A stretch of 56,956 nt of DNA from Lachnospiraceae bacterium (lineage in GTDB: Bacteria > Bacillota > Clostridia > Lachnospirales > Lachnospiraceae), in the NCBI GenBank assembly GCA_021202335.1, contig JAJQDE010000016.1, forward strand, positions 1-56,956, written 5' to 3'. Numbering within the stretch: the first letter of the stretch is position 1; every line of letters starts with the position of its first letter. Below the pieces are notes generated by a model, which worked only from the letters and a program-made list of their open reading frames with translations, searched no databases and was not told where the DNA came from. This document shows positions 8,392-17,410 of the stretch, one piece after another. The position numbers and the translations under genes are program-made.

Positions 8392-11286
8392 ATGAGGCGT
8401 TTAAAGAGAGTAGTGGCGTGTGTTCTGTGTATGGTGATATTTGCGGGGATAGGCTCAGTGCTTCCCGAAAGCACGGTCAGGGGCGCGCAGGAGCGTACTG
8501 TGAAGGTCGGATTTTTTCCGATGGAGGGCTTTAACGAAAGGGACGAGGAGGGCAATTACAGCGGTATGGATGTGGAATATCTTGCCGCACTCTGCAATTA
8601 TGTAAACTGGGATGTGCAGTATGTGGACTGCGAAAGCTGGGACGATGCGCTTCGTATGCTTGCGGATAAGGAAATTGACCTTGTGGGTTCGGCGCAGTAT
8701 TCGGCGGAGCGCGCCGAGCTGTACGACTATGCAGACCTTGCAAGCGGTTATACCTTCGGCTCCATCGCAGTGGGGGCTGACAGCACGGTGGCGTATGAGG
8801 ATTTTGACGCAATGAGCGATATCAGCTTCGGCACCGTTTCCACTTATATCAGGAAGGATGAATTTTACGAATACCTTTCCGACAACGGGATTCACAAGCC
8901 TGATGTGCATGAGTACGAGAGCACGGCGCAGATGTATGAAGCGTTTGAGCAGGGTGAGATTGACGCGATTGTCCATTCGCTGACTGAAATAAGGGACGGT
9001 CTCAGGATTGTGGGACGCTTTGCGCCCATGCCGATTTATTATATTTCATATCATGGAAATAACGATTTGATGCGTGAGCTTAATCAGGGCATTGCGGATA
9101 TCAGGATGAACCACCCCGAGCTTGAGAATGAGCTGATTGCAAAATACTATGACAGCAGGCTTGACCAAACGGTTCTTCTGACAAACGAGGAGCGGGAGTA
9201 TATCAGCGTGAACCAAAGCCTTACGGTAGGCTGTCTGGACGGCGATTATCCTTTTTCATATGAGGAGGACGGCGAATGTAAGGGGCTTGCAAAACAGGTG
9301 CTTGATGTGGCGGCTGCCGGTACGGGCACAAGCTTTGAGTACGTGATGTTTGAAAGCCTTGACGAGGCGGTGCAGGCGCTTGACGACGGAACGATTGATA
9401 TTTTAAACTATTGCGGCGAGAGCAAGAGCAGCATGGCGCAAAGAGGGATATCTCTTACGGGCGCTTATGCGCAGGTGCCCCATGTCATTATCATGAAAAA
9501 AAGCAGCAAGGTGGAGCGGATTGGCACGCTTGCGGCAGTTCAGGGGGAGCGAAAGAGTGAAATCGCTTCGATTATAGGCGATGAGGATATGGAGATTATC
9601 CGCTTTGACACGCAGTACGACTGCCTTTATGCGGTCAAAAAGGGCGAGGCGGACGCGGCGCTCTGCGACGGCTATCTTGTGCAGTATCTGCTTGCGTCGG
9701 AGGTATCGCTTGGCGGGCTTGAGATACACAGCGTTTTGAGCGATAACCACCCTATTTATATGGCGGTAAAGGACAGCAATAAAACGCTGCTCTCGATATT
9801 GAACAAGGAGCTTATGGACGTTACGGACAAGATGGTCAGCGACTATATGCTGCAGGACAATTTTTATTCTGCGGTCACTGTGGAAACGTTTATAAGAAAT
9901 CACAGCGTAGCGATCATATTGATTTTGATAGCGGCGGCGCTGGAGGTTATTTTCGTAATGACACGAATGCTCAAAAACAGCCTGCGCATACAGAGGCTTA
10001 TGTATAAGGACACGGAGCTTGACATATGGAACCTTAATTACCTCAAATACAGGGCTGCGTCGAGGCTTGCCGCGGATAAAAAGGCAAAATACGCGGTGGC
10101 GTATATGGACATTTGCCGTTTCCGCACCTTTAAAACGATATACGGAGCGCTTGCCGGGCATAAGCTTTTGGAGCTTTTGGTGTCCATTCTCAGCGAAGAA
10201 ACGGACCAAAAGACGGAGCTTTATGCGAGAAGCCAAAGCGACCATTTTGTGCTTTTTATTGCATATGATGATATTGATTCGCTTGTTGAGAGGCTTTCAA
10301 AGCTGGAAAATCTGATTTCGGATAAAATATATGAGGACACGGGAAGCCGCATGGCGATTTCCATGGGTGTGTACGAAATACCGGCGGGAAGCGCCGACTT
10401 GGACGAAGCCGTTTCGCGTGCGATGCTTGTCACCGATTCGCTGCGCGACAGCCGCGTAAACGTGGTGAAGCTGTATGACAGCCGGATAGGCGAGCAGATG
10501 AAGGAGATGCATGACAGGGAAAAGCTTTTGGATTCGGCTGACGTCAATAAGGACTTTGTCGCGTTCTATCAGGCAAAGGTCGACATCAGAAATGAGCGCG
10601 TGGTAGGCGCGGAGGCGCTTGTGCGCTTTAAGGACCCTACGGCGAACGGGGCAATACGCTCTCCCTATTTCTTTGTGCCGTACTATGAAAAGACGGGACG
10701 CATTATGGAGATTGACTTTTTTGTGCTTGAGAGCGTCTGCAGAATGCTGCGGCGGCGCATGGACGCGGGCAAAAACGTGGTGCCCGTTTCCTGCAATTTT
10801 TCAAGGCTTCACTTTATGGGGGACGACTTTTTTGAGAGGTTTTCCGCGCTGACAGGCAAATACAATATCCCAAAGGAGCTTATTGAGGTGGAGATTACCG
10901 AAACGCTCGTGGTGGAGAACATGCAGGAGAATCATATTAAGGATAATATTGAAAAGCTGCGCAAAAACGGCGTGCGCCTTTCGATTGATGATTTCGGCTC
11001 GGGCTATTCGTCGCTTGGAGTTTTTGAGCAGATACCGGCTTCAGTCATAAAGCTTGACCGCTCCTTCCTTCTTAACAACGAAAACAGGGACAGGCAGGTA
11101 AAGATTATGAAAAACATCGTCAACCTTGCGCATGACCTTGCGGCGGAGGTGGTCTGCGAGGGTGTTGAAAACGACAGGGACAAGGAGCTGATGCTTGAAA
11201 TTGGCGCGTTTGTCGCTCAGGGCTATATGTATGCAAAGCCTGTTTCGGAGGAGGAATTTGAGGCAAGGCTTGAGCTTGACGCATGA
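8392..11286 (+). CDS. membrane sensor: two solute-binding domains, degenerate GGDEF, EAL phosphodiesterase
   Basis: 964 aa. Order: signal peptide (~1-32, VACVLCMVIFAGIGSVL), a first SBP_bac_3-type domain (~38-255), a second (~275-495), a membrane helix (~505-525, VAIILILIAAALEVIFVM), a GGDEF-like domain in which the signature is replaced by SQSDHF, and an EAL domain (~712-955). EAL catalytic residues are all visible: GAEALVRF, CNFS, EITE, IDDFGSGYSS, IKLDRSF, EGVE, AQGY. It should therefore hydrolyse c-di-GMP in the cytoplasm in response to an amino-acid-like ligand outside, and should not make it. It lies directly upstream of the opp operon, from which a promoter and hairpin separate it. Its own promoter was not found. 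Confidence 0.92.
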   Translation: MRRLKRVVACVLCMVIFAGIGSVLPESTVRGAQERTVKVGFFPMEGFNERDEEGNYSGMDVEYLAALCNYVNWDVQYVDCESWDDALRMLADKEIDLVGSAQYSAERAELYDYADLASGYTFGSIAVGADSTVAYEDFDAMSDISFGTVSTYIRKDEFYEYLSDNGIHKPDVHEYESTAQMYEAFEQGEIDAIVHSLTEIRDGLRIVGRFAPMPIYYISYHGNNDLMRELNQGIADIRMNHPELENELIAKYYDSRLDQTVLLTNEEREYISVNQSLTVGCLDGDYPFSYEEDGECKGLAKQVLDVAAAGTGTSFEYVMFESLDEAVQALDDGTIDILNYCGESKSSMAQRGISLTGAYAQVPHVIIMKKSSKVERIGTLAAVQGERKSEIASIIGDEDMEIIRFDTQYDCLYAVKKGEADAALCDGYLVQYLLASEVSLGGLEIHSVLSDNHPIYMAVKDSNKTLLSILNKELMDVTDKMVSDYMLQDNFYSAVTVETFIRNHSVAIILILIAAALEVIFVMTRMLKNSLRIQRLMYKDTELDIWNLNYLKYRAASRLAADKKAKYAVAYMDICRFRTFKTIYGALAGHKLLELLVSILSEETDQKTELYARSQSDHFVLFIAYDDIDSLVERLSKLENLISDKIYEDTGSRMAISMGVYEIPAGSADLDEAVSRAMLVTDSLRDSRVNVVKLYDSRIGEQMKEMHDREKLLDSADVNKDFVAFYQAKVDIRNERVVGAEALVRFKDPTANGAIRSPYFFVPYYEKTGRIMEIDFFVLESVCRMLRRRMDAGKNVVPVSCNFSRLHFMGDDFFERFSALTGKYNIPKELIEVEITETLVVENMQENHIKDNIEKLRKNGVRLSIDDFGSGYSSLGVFEQIPASVIKLDRSFLLNNENRDRQVKIMKNIVNLAHDLAAEVVCEGVENDRDKELMLEIGAFVAQGYMYAKPVSEEEFEARLELDA

Positions 11287-11336
11287 TTAAAAGCGCAGCT
11301 ACAGGACACATAATTGTAAAAAAATGTAAATTTTGC

Positions 11337-11365
11337 TTGACTTTATTGCATTGTTGCGATAGTCT
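11337..11365 (+). promoter_or_regulatory. candidate promoter for the opp operon
   Basis: TTGACT at 11337-11342 and a weak TAGTCT at 11360-11365 with a 17-nt spacer. The -35 is good and the -10 poor, so the call is tentative. Confidence 0.4.
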
Positions 11366-11380
11366 GATTATAGCGCAAAG

Positions 11381-11407
11381 AAGCGTAAGTCTATAAGACG
11401 CTTTTTT
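11381..11407 (+). terminator. hairpin plus T-run in front of oppA (terminator or attenuator)
   Basis: AAGC at 11381 pairs with GCTT (11399-11402), GTCT (11389-11392) with AGAC (11396-11399), and alternatively AAGCGT pairs with ACGCTT; a run of T follows. It ends the upstream EAL gene. If the promoter at 11337 is used, it lies in the oppA leader and would attenuate it. Confidence 0.65.
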
Positions 11408-11447
11408 GTGCTATATTTTTAGCTTATCAGAATGGAGGAGAATGATT

Positions 11448-13184
11448 ATGAAAAAGGCTAAAGCTCTTTTGGCTGTCGCAATGTCCGTAACCCTTATGGG
11501 CGGATTGGCAGGATGCGGCAGCAGCGCTGACACTGCGGCGACAGACAGCAGCAGCGCAGCGGCAACAGACGGCAGCGCAGCGGAAACGACGGCAGCAGCG
11601 GACAGCAGCGCGGAAACGACGGTGACTGCGGGCACGTCGGACTTGAATGTCATGATAGAAACCCCTGTGGAGTCGCTTGACCCCCAGCAGGCAACGGACG
11701 GCACTTCCTTTGAGGTTATTGCCGACTATACGGACGGTCTGATGCAGATGGATGCCGACGGACAGGTTGTAAACGCCCTTGCGGAGGACTATGACCTTTC
11801 AGAGGACGGACTTACATATACCTTTTACATCCGTGAGGATGCAAACTGGAGCAACGGCACTCCGGTTACTGCGGCGGATTTCGTGTTTGCATGGCAGAGG
11901 GCGGTAGACCCTGATGTGGCGTCAGAGTATTCCTATATGCTTAGCGACATAGGTCAGATTAAGAACGCTGCGGAGATTATCGCGGGTGAGCTTGACAAGA
12001 GCGAGCTTGGCGTTACGGCAGTTGACGATAAGACGCTTCAGGTAGAGTTAAACGTACCGGTAAGCTATTTCCTGTCACTGATGTATTTCCCGACCTACTA
12101 TCCCGTAAATGAGGAGTTCTTCAACTCATGCGGCGACACCTTTGCAACAAGCCCGGAAACGGTGCTTTCAAACGGCGCTTTCGTGCTTGACTCATATGAG
12201 CCGGCAGCGACTGCTTTTCACCTGACGAAGAACGAAACATATTACAATGCTGACAGCGTTTCCATTCCGGGCATCAGCTATCAGGTTATCCAGGATTCAC
12301 AGCAGGCTCTTATGAGCTATCAGACAGGCGCGCTTGACACAACTCTTGTAAACGGCGAGCAGGTTGACCAGGTTAAGGACGACCCTGAGTTTATGGCAAT
12401 CGGCGCAGGTTATCTGTGGTATGTTTCACCGAACATGGACGGCGTTCCCGAGCTTGAGAACCTGAATATCCGTATGGCGCTTACAATGGCAATCAACCGT
12501 GATTCCATTACGGAGGATGTGCTCAAGGACGGTTCGGCGTCTACATACACCGCAGTTCCCATGGACTTTGCAACAGGTCCGGACGGTTCGGATTTCTCGG
12601 AGGATCAGACACTTTTTGCCGATGTCTGCGCATATGATACGGACAAGGCGCTTGAATATTGGAATGCGGGGCTTGAAGAGCTTGGCGTGAGCGAGATTAC
12701 GCTGGATATGGTGGTTGACGCTGACGATGCGCCCCAGAAGGTTGCGCAGGTATTGAAGGAGCAGTGGGAAACCACGCTTCCCGGATTTACGGTAAATCTT
12801 ACAATTGAGCCTAAAAAGCAGAGAGTACAGGATATGCAGGACGGCAACTTTGAGCTTGGCCTGACACGTTGGGGACCTGACTATGCAGACCCGATGACAT
12901 ATCTTGGAATGTGGATTACGGGCAACTCAAACAACTATGGCTTGTGGAGCAATGAGGAATATGATGCGATTATCGACGAGTGTACGACAGGCGACCTTTG
13001 CACTGATGCACAGGGACGCTGGGAGCGACTCTATGATGCAGAACGCATTGTGATGGAGGAGGCGGTAATCTTCCCGCTTTATACTCAGTGCAACGCGGAG
13101 ATGTTATCTTCAAAGGTTACAGGCATTGAGTTCCACCAGGTAGCTCTGAACCGCGTATATAAGAACGCAGTTAAGGCTGATTAA
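11448..13184 (+). CDS. oppA: oligopeptide ABC transporter substrate-binding lipoprotein
   Basis: 578 aa from ATG 11448, 7 nt after GGAGGAG (11434-11440). The signal peptide ends in the lipobox MGGLAGCG, so it is lipid-anchored outside the membrane. A Ser/Ala/Thr/Asp-rich linker (~residues 25-62) precedes an SBP_bac_5 domain with VESLDPQQATDGTSFEV, ANWSNGTPVTAADFVFAWQRAVDP and a C-terminal YTQCNAEMLSSKV. The family binds oligopeptides with little sequence preference. It heads the oppABCDF operon. A terminator-like hairpin between it and oppB would allow more binding protein than permease to be made. Confidence 0.94.
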   Translation: MKKAKALLAVAMSVTLMGGLAGCGSSADTAATDSSSAAATDGSAAETTAAADSSAETTVTAGTSDLNVMIETPVESLDPQQATDGTSFEVIADYTDGLMQMDADGQVVNALAEDYDLSEDGLTYTFYIREDANWSNGTPVTAADFVFAWQRAVDPDVASEYSYMLSDIGQIKNAAEIIAGELDKSELGVTAVDDKTLQVELNVPVSYFLSLMYFPTYYPVNEEFFNSCGDTFATSPETVLSNGAFVLDSYEPAATAFHLTKNETYYNADSVSIPGISYQVIQDSQQALMSYQTGALDTTLVNGEQVDQVKDDPEFMAIGAGYLWYVSPNMDGVPELENLNIRMALTMAINRDSITEDVLKDGSASTYTAVPMDFATGPDGSDFSEDQTLFADVCAYDTDKALEYWNAGLEELGVSEITLDMVVDADDAPQKVAQVLKEQWETTLPGFTVNLTIEPKKQRVQDMQDGNFELGLTRWGPDYADPMTYLGMWITGNSNNYGLWSNEEYDAIIDECTTGDLCTDAQGRWERLYDAERIVMEEAVIFPLYTQCNAEMLSSKVTGIEFHQVALNRVYKNAVKAD

Positions 13185-13198
13185 AAATAATATATGGA

Positions 13199-13235
13199 AA
13201 CCGCACTGAGGTAAGGTTGGCTTGGTGCGGTTTTT
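13199..13235 (+). terminator. leaky intercistronic terminator between oppA and oppB
   Basis: AACCGCAC (13199-13206) pairs with GTGCGGTT (13225-13232), followed by TTT. The stem is 8 bp with an 18-nt loop. Since the permease genes lack a promoter of their own in the 75-nt gap, readthrough is likely. Confidence 0.75.
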
Positions 13236-13259
13236 CCTTAAGCGAAGGGAGACAAATCT

Positions 13260-14195
13260 GTGAAGAAATACATAGGAAAGAGAATTTTGACCTCAATCTT
13301 TACACTTTTGGCGATTTTGCTGGTTCTGTTTATTTTAATGCAGCTCATGCCTGGTTCGCCGTTCAATGATGAAAAGCTGAACGAGGAACAGCGCATGGCG
13401 CTCTATGCGAAATACGGACTTGACCAGCCGATTGTTGTACAGTTTTTTAAATATGTCGGGAACATGCTTAGGGGCGATTTGGGCGTAAGCTATAATATCT
13501 CCAAAAATACGCCTATTTCACAGCTTATTCAGACAAGGCTTCCCATCTCAATCCGAATAGGCGGCTGCGCCGTGGGTCTGGGTGCGGTTGTTGGTCTGAT
13601 ATTGGGTCTGATTGCGGCGTTAAAGCATGATACGATTTGGGATTCGCTTGCGACCGTGATTTCCGTTATCGGCGTGTCGGTACCCTCCTATGTGTTTGCG
13701 CTGGCGCTTTCATACTGCTTTGGCTTCAGGCTGGGCTGGTTTCCGATGCTGTTTTCGCAGCAGGATATCTTCGGCTCGAGCGTTTTGCCGAGCGTGTCGC
13801 TGTCCATGTTTACCATGGCGTCGATAGCGCGGTTTACGCGAAGCGAGATGCTTGAGGTGCTCGGAAGCGATTACATGCTGCTGGCGGAAAGCAAGGGGAT
13901 TTCGGGAGCGGCGCTCATATTCAGGCACGCGCTCCGCAACGCGCTGATACCGATTATTACGGTGCTTGCTCCGCTCATTGTGGATTTAATGACAGGCTCG
14001 CTTGTCGTGGAAAAGATTTTTTCCATTCCGGGCGTAGGCAGCCTTCTTGTGAATGCAATCCAGTCAAACGATTACAATGTGGTCATTGCGCTGAGCTTTA
14101 TTTACTCCGCAATGTATATTGGCATCATGCTTGTGGTCGATATCCTGTACGGCATTATTGACCCGAGGATAAGACTGGCAAAGAAAGGGGACTAG
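13260..14195 (+). CDS. oppB: oligopeptide ABC transporter permease
   Basis: 311 aa from a GTG at 13260, with GAAGGGAG 8 nt upstream. It starts with the family's KRILTSIFTLLAILLVLFIL helix and continues with LMPGSPFNDE. The ATPase-contacting EAA loop reads MLLAESKGISGAALIFRHALRNALIP, and the C-terminal block is FSIPGVGSLLVNAIQSNDY. Six membrane segments are expected. It pairs with the second permease five bases downstream to form the channel of the peptide importer. Confidence 0.95.
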   Translation: MKKYIGKRILTSIFTLLAILLVLFILMQLMPGSPFNDEKLNEEQRMALYAKYGLDQPIVVQFFKYVGNMLRGDLGVSYNISKNTPISQLIQTRLPISIRIGGCAVGLGAVVGLILGLIAALKHDTIWDSLATVISVIGVSVPSYVFALALSYCFGFRLGWFPMLFSQQDIFGSSVLPSVSLSMFTMASIARFTRSEMLEVLGSDYMLLAESKGISGAALIFRHALRNALIPIITVLAPLIVDLMTGSLVVEKIFSIPGVGSLLVNAIQSNDYNVVIALSFIYSAMYIGIMLVVDILYGIIDPRIRLAKKGD

Positions 14196-14200
14196 CGGAT

Positions 14201-15241
14201 ATGGAAAATACGGCAGCATATGTACCGACCGATGCGGATTTTAAATTAAAGGGTAATACCGGAGAGATTGAGATTGATGAGAATTTTGCCTCCCAAAGCT
14301 TTTGGAAGGACGTTTTCATCAGGTATGTCAGAAGAACCGGCGCGGTTGTGGGACTTATATTGATTGTGCTTATTGCGGTCATGGCGATTGTGGGACCGGG
14401 AATGAACGAATATACCTATTCCGGGCAGGAGCTGAGCCAAAAGAACTTTGCGCCCCGCATCAAAGCGCTGGAAAAATTCGGGATTTTCGACGGCAGTGAA
14501 ACGATGAACACGACGACCGGCTCAAAGGAGATTAATTATTATCTTGAAAAGGGTCTTACGGATCTTGAATACTGGTTTGGAAGCGATAATTTCGGGCGCG
14601 ACATTTGGACGCGCACATGGTCAGGCACGCGGGTATCGCTTATCATCGCTGTCGCAGCAGCCATAATCGACATGGTTATCGGCATGAGCTACGGCTTGAT
14701 TTCCGGTTATTTTGGCGGCAGGGTGGATATGGTCATGCAGAGGATTTTGGAGATTGCAAACGGTATTCCCCGGCTTGTCATCGTGACGCTTCTGCTTTTG
14801 GTCTTACAGCCCGGCATGCTGACAATCATTTTTGCCCTCATGCTCACGGAATGGGTGGGAATGAGCCGCATCGCAAGAGCGGAGATGCTTAAATTAAAGG
14901 AGCAGGAATTTGTGCTTGCCTCAAGAACGCTTGGCGCGGGCAGCTTCTTTATTATATTTAAAGAAGTGCTGCCAAATATCATCGGTCCCATTATCACGCA
15001 GGTGATGTTTTCCATTCCGACGGCAATATTTACGGAGGCGTTTTTGAGCTTTGTGGGTCTTGGCATACCCGTGCCGCAATGCTCGCTCGGCTCGCTGATT
15101 TCGGATGGCTTTAACAGCTTCACGACGCATCCGTATCAGATTATCCCGCCGATTGTGGTGATGGCGCTTTTGATGCTGAGCTTTAATTTGGTGGCTGACG
15201 GGCTGCGCGAGGCGATTGACCCGAAGCTTAAGGAAATGTAG
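14201..15241 (+). CDS. oppC: oligopeptide ABC transporter permease
   Basis: 346 aa. The N-terminal cytoplasmic stretch (~45 residues) precedes a first helix TGAVVGLILIVLIAVMAIVG. The OppC landmark WFGSDNFGRDIWTRTWSGTR follows, and the EAA loop is FVLASRTLGAGSFFIIFKEVLPNII. An insert of about 40 residues between helix 1 and this landmark (SQKNFAPRIKALEKFGIF and on) is typical of Clostridial OppC proteins. It sits 5 nt after oppB and 15 nt before oppD. Confidence 0.95.
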   Translation: MENTAAYVPTDADFKLKGNTGEIEIDENFASQSFWKDVFIRYVRRTGAVVGLILIVLIAVMAIVGPGMNEYTYSGQELSQKNFAPRIKALEKFGIFDGSETMNTTTGSKEINYYLEKGLTDLEYWFGSDNFGRDIWTRTWSGTRVSLIIAVAAAIIDMVIGMSYGLISGYFGGRVDMVMQRILEIANGIPRLVIVTLLLLVLQPGMLTIIFALMLTEWVGMSRIARAEMLKLKEQEFVLASRTLGAGSFFIIFKEVLPNIIGPIITQVMFSIPTAIFTEAFLSFVGLGIPVPQCSLGSLISDGFNSFTTHPYQIIPPIVVMALLMLSFNLVADGLREAIDPKLKEM

Positions 15242-15256
15242 TGATGGAGGATTATG

Positions 15257-16342
15257 ATGGAAAAAAGAGAAATACTGAAAATACGCGACCTTGACATCAC
15301 CTTCCGCACTACGGCAGGCTCTGTTCACGCCATAAGAGGTGTAAACATTGATTTGTTCAAGGGCGAAACAGTGGCGATAGTGGGTGAGTCCGGTTCGGGA
15401 AAATCCGTGACCATGAAAGCGGCGATGGGAATACTTGCCTCCAATGCGACGGTTACAAACGGCTCAATAGAGTTTTCGTATAACCACGCGGACGGCACTC
15501 CCGAAACGGTTGATATCCTCACGAAGAATAAAAAGTGGATTAGGAAGCATATCAACGGCAAACGGATTGCGATGGTGTTTCAGGATCCCATGACAAGCCT
15601 TGACCCCACCATGACAATCGGAAAGCAGATTATGGAGGGCATGATCTGGCATTTCAAGATGCCGAAAAAGGAAGCGTGGGATAAGGCTGTTGCGCTTCTG
15701 AAGGAGGTAGGGATTGAGGATGCCGAAAAGCGTATGAAGAACTACCCCCATCAGCTTTCGGGCGGTATGCGGCAGAGGGTTGTCATCGCAATAGCGCTTG
15801 CCTGCAATCCCGACCTTCTGATCTGCGATGAGCCGACGACTGCGCTTGACGTTACCATTCAGGCAAAGATTATCGAGCTTATCAGGAGAATCCAAAAGGA
15901 GAGGGGCATTTCCGTTATCTATATTACGCATGACCTGGGCGTTGTGGCTAAGGTCGCGGATTATGTAAACGTTATGTATGCGGGCAGGATTGTCGAGAAG
16001 GGAACCATAAATGAGATTTTCTATGACCCGAGGCACCCGTATACATGGGGGCTTTTGTCGGCGATGCCGGATCTTGACACGGACGACGAGCGGCTGTATA
16101 CGATTCCCGGCTCGCCGCCGAATCTTTTGCACGAAAAGGCGGGCGATGCGTTTGCTCCCCGCAACAGATACGCGTTGGAGATTGACGATAAGGCGGACCC
16201 TCCGATGTTTAAGATAACGGATACGCATTACGCGGCAACCTGGCTGCTGGATTCAAGAGCGCCGAAGGTTGAACTGCCTGCGGAGCTTGCGGACAGGCTT
16301 GAGAGAATGAAGAAGGAGGCGGCGGACTATGACGGAAAATAA
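15257..16342 (+). CDS. oppD: oligopeptide ABC transporter ATP-binding protein
   Basis: 361 aa from the second of two tandem ATGs (15254 and 15257); GGAGG at 15246-15250 is 6 nt from the second. Walker A is GESGSGKSV, the Q-loop region [17 protein letters not shown], the signature [15 protein letters not shown], Walker [14 protein letters not shown] and the switch His YITHDLGVV. The C-terminal oligopeptide-type extension starts near [15 protein letters not shown]. The usual Cys-rich Fe-S region (C...C..C) seen in many OppD tails is not present. Its last 14 bases overlap oppF. Confidence 0.95.
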   Translation: MEKREILKIRDLDITFRTTAGSVHAIRGVNIDLFKGETVAIVGESGSGKSVTMKAAMGILASNATVTNGSIEFSYNHADGTPETVDILTKNKKWIRKHINGKRIAMVFQDPMTSLDPTMTIGKQIMEGMIWHFKMPKKEAWDKAVALLKEVGIEDAEKRMKNYPHQLSGGMRQRVVIAIALACNPDLLICDEPTTALDVTIQAKIIELIRRIQKERGISVIYITHDLGVVAKVADYVNVMYAGRIVEKGTINEIFYDPRHPYTWGLLSAMPDLDTDDERLYTIPGSPPNLLHEKAGDAFAPRNRYALEIDDKADPPMFKITDTHYAATWLLDSRAPKVELPAELADRLERMKKEAADYDGK

Positions 16343-17264
16343 CATTAAGGAGCCTCTTTTAAAGGTAGAAAATCTTAAACAGTATTTCAAGGTGAGCAGC
16401 AGCTATACCGTAAAGGCAGTGGAGGGAGTGTCCTTTGAGATATATCCCGGGGAAACCTATGGTCTTGTGGGCGAGTCCGGCTCCGGAAAGTCTACCATCG
16501 GAAGAAGCGTGATACGGCTTTATGACCCGACGGCAGGGAAAATCACGTTTAACGGCGCGGACATCAGCGCAAGGCTCTCAAGGGCTGACGCAAATAAGCT
16601 CCGCACTCAAATGCAGATGATTTTTCAGGATCCGATGGCGTCGCTCAATCCGCGGAAAAAAATCGGCGATATCGTAGGCGAGGGGCTTGATATCCATAAG
16701 ATGTACAAATCGGCTGCCGAGCGTGAGGAGAAGATAAAGGCAATCCTGCAAAAGGTAGGGCTTGCGCCGGAGCACGCGACACGCTATCCGCACCAGTTTT
16801 CGGGAGGGCAAAGACAGCGCGTGGGCATTGCAAGAGCGCTTATCATGAATCCGAAGCTTATCATCGCCGACGAGTGCATTTCAGCGCTTGACGTGTCTAT
16901 TCAGGCACAGGAGGTAAACCTGATGAAGGACATACAGCAGGAAACAGGCACGGCGTATCTGTTCATAGCGCACGACCTTTCAATGGTGAAGTATATTTCC
17001 GACCGCATCGGGGTGCTGCACTTAGGGCATTTGCTTGAAACGGGGACTACGGAGGAAATTTTTGAAAATCCTGTCCATCCGTATACAAAAAGCCTTCTGT
17101 CGGCAATCCCCGCGCCAAATCCGGTGGTGGAAAAGCAGCGGACTGCTTTAAGCTACGATTATGCCGCTTCGGGAATCGACTACGGAAAAGGGACAAATCA
17201 TCTGGTAAGCGGCTCGCATTACGTGAAATGTACGGATGAGGAATTTCACAAGTGGGTTAAATAA
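16329..17264 (+). CDS. oppF: oligopeptide ABC transporter ATP-binding protein
   Basis: 311 aa, starting inside the end of oppD with AAGGAGG upstream. Walker A is GESGSGKST, the Q-loop MIFQDPMASLNPRKKIGDI, the signature FSGGQRQRVGIARAL, Walker B LIIADECISALDV and the H-loop FIAHDLSMV. The Glu after Walker B Asp is present; the Pro common at the next position is Cys here (DECIS), a frequent variant in OppF/DppF. It forms the ATPase heterodimer with OppD and is the last gene of the operon, followed by a terminator. Confidence 0.95.
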   Translation: MTENNIKEPLLKVENLKQYFKVSSSYTVKAVEGVSFEIYPGETYGLVGESGSGKSTIGRSVIRLYDPTAGKITFNGADISARLSRADANKLRTQMQMIFQDPMASLNPRKKIGDIVGEGLDIHKMYKSAAEREEKIKAILQKVGLAPEHATRYPHQFSGGQRQRVGIARALIMNPKLIIADECISALDVSIQAQEVNLMKDIQQETGTAYLFIAHDLSMVKYISDRIGVLHLGHLLETGTTEEIFENPVHPYTKSLLSAIPAPNPVVEKQRTALSYDYAASGIDYGKGTNHLVSGSHYVKCTDEEFHKWVK

Positions 17265-17293
17265 AATACAGGAAAATCCGGACAGGCAAAATG

Positions 17294-17325
17294 GAGCACA
17301 TGTAAAATAAAATGTGCTTCATTTT
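17294..17325 (+). terminator. terminator of the opp operon
   Basis: GAGCACAT (17294-17301) pairs with ATGTGCTT (17312-17319), with one G-U, over a 10-nt A-rich loop; ATTTTT follows. Confidence 0.8.
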
Positions 17326-17410
17326 TAATGTACAGGAAAGCTTTTAGAGGCTCTGACATATTCTGTAATGATTGCAATTGACGGAATATGGAAGGTAGCG
17401 GTGTTATTAT

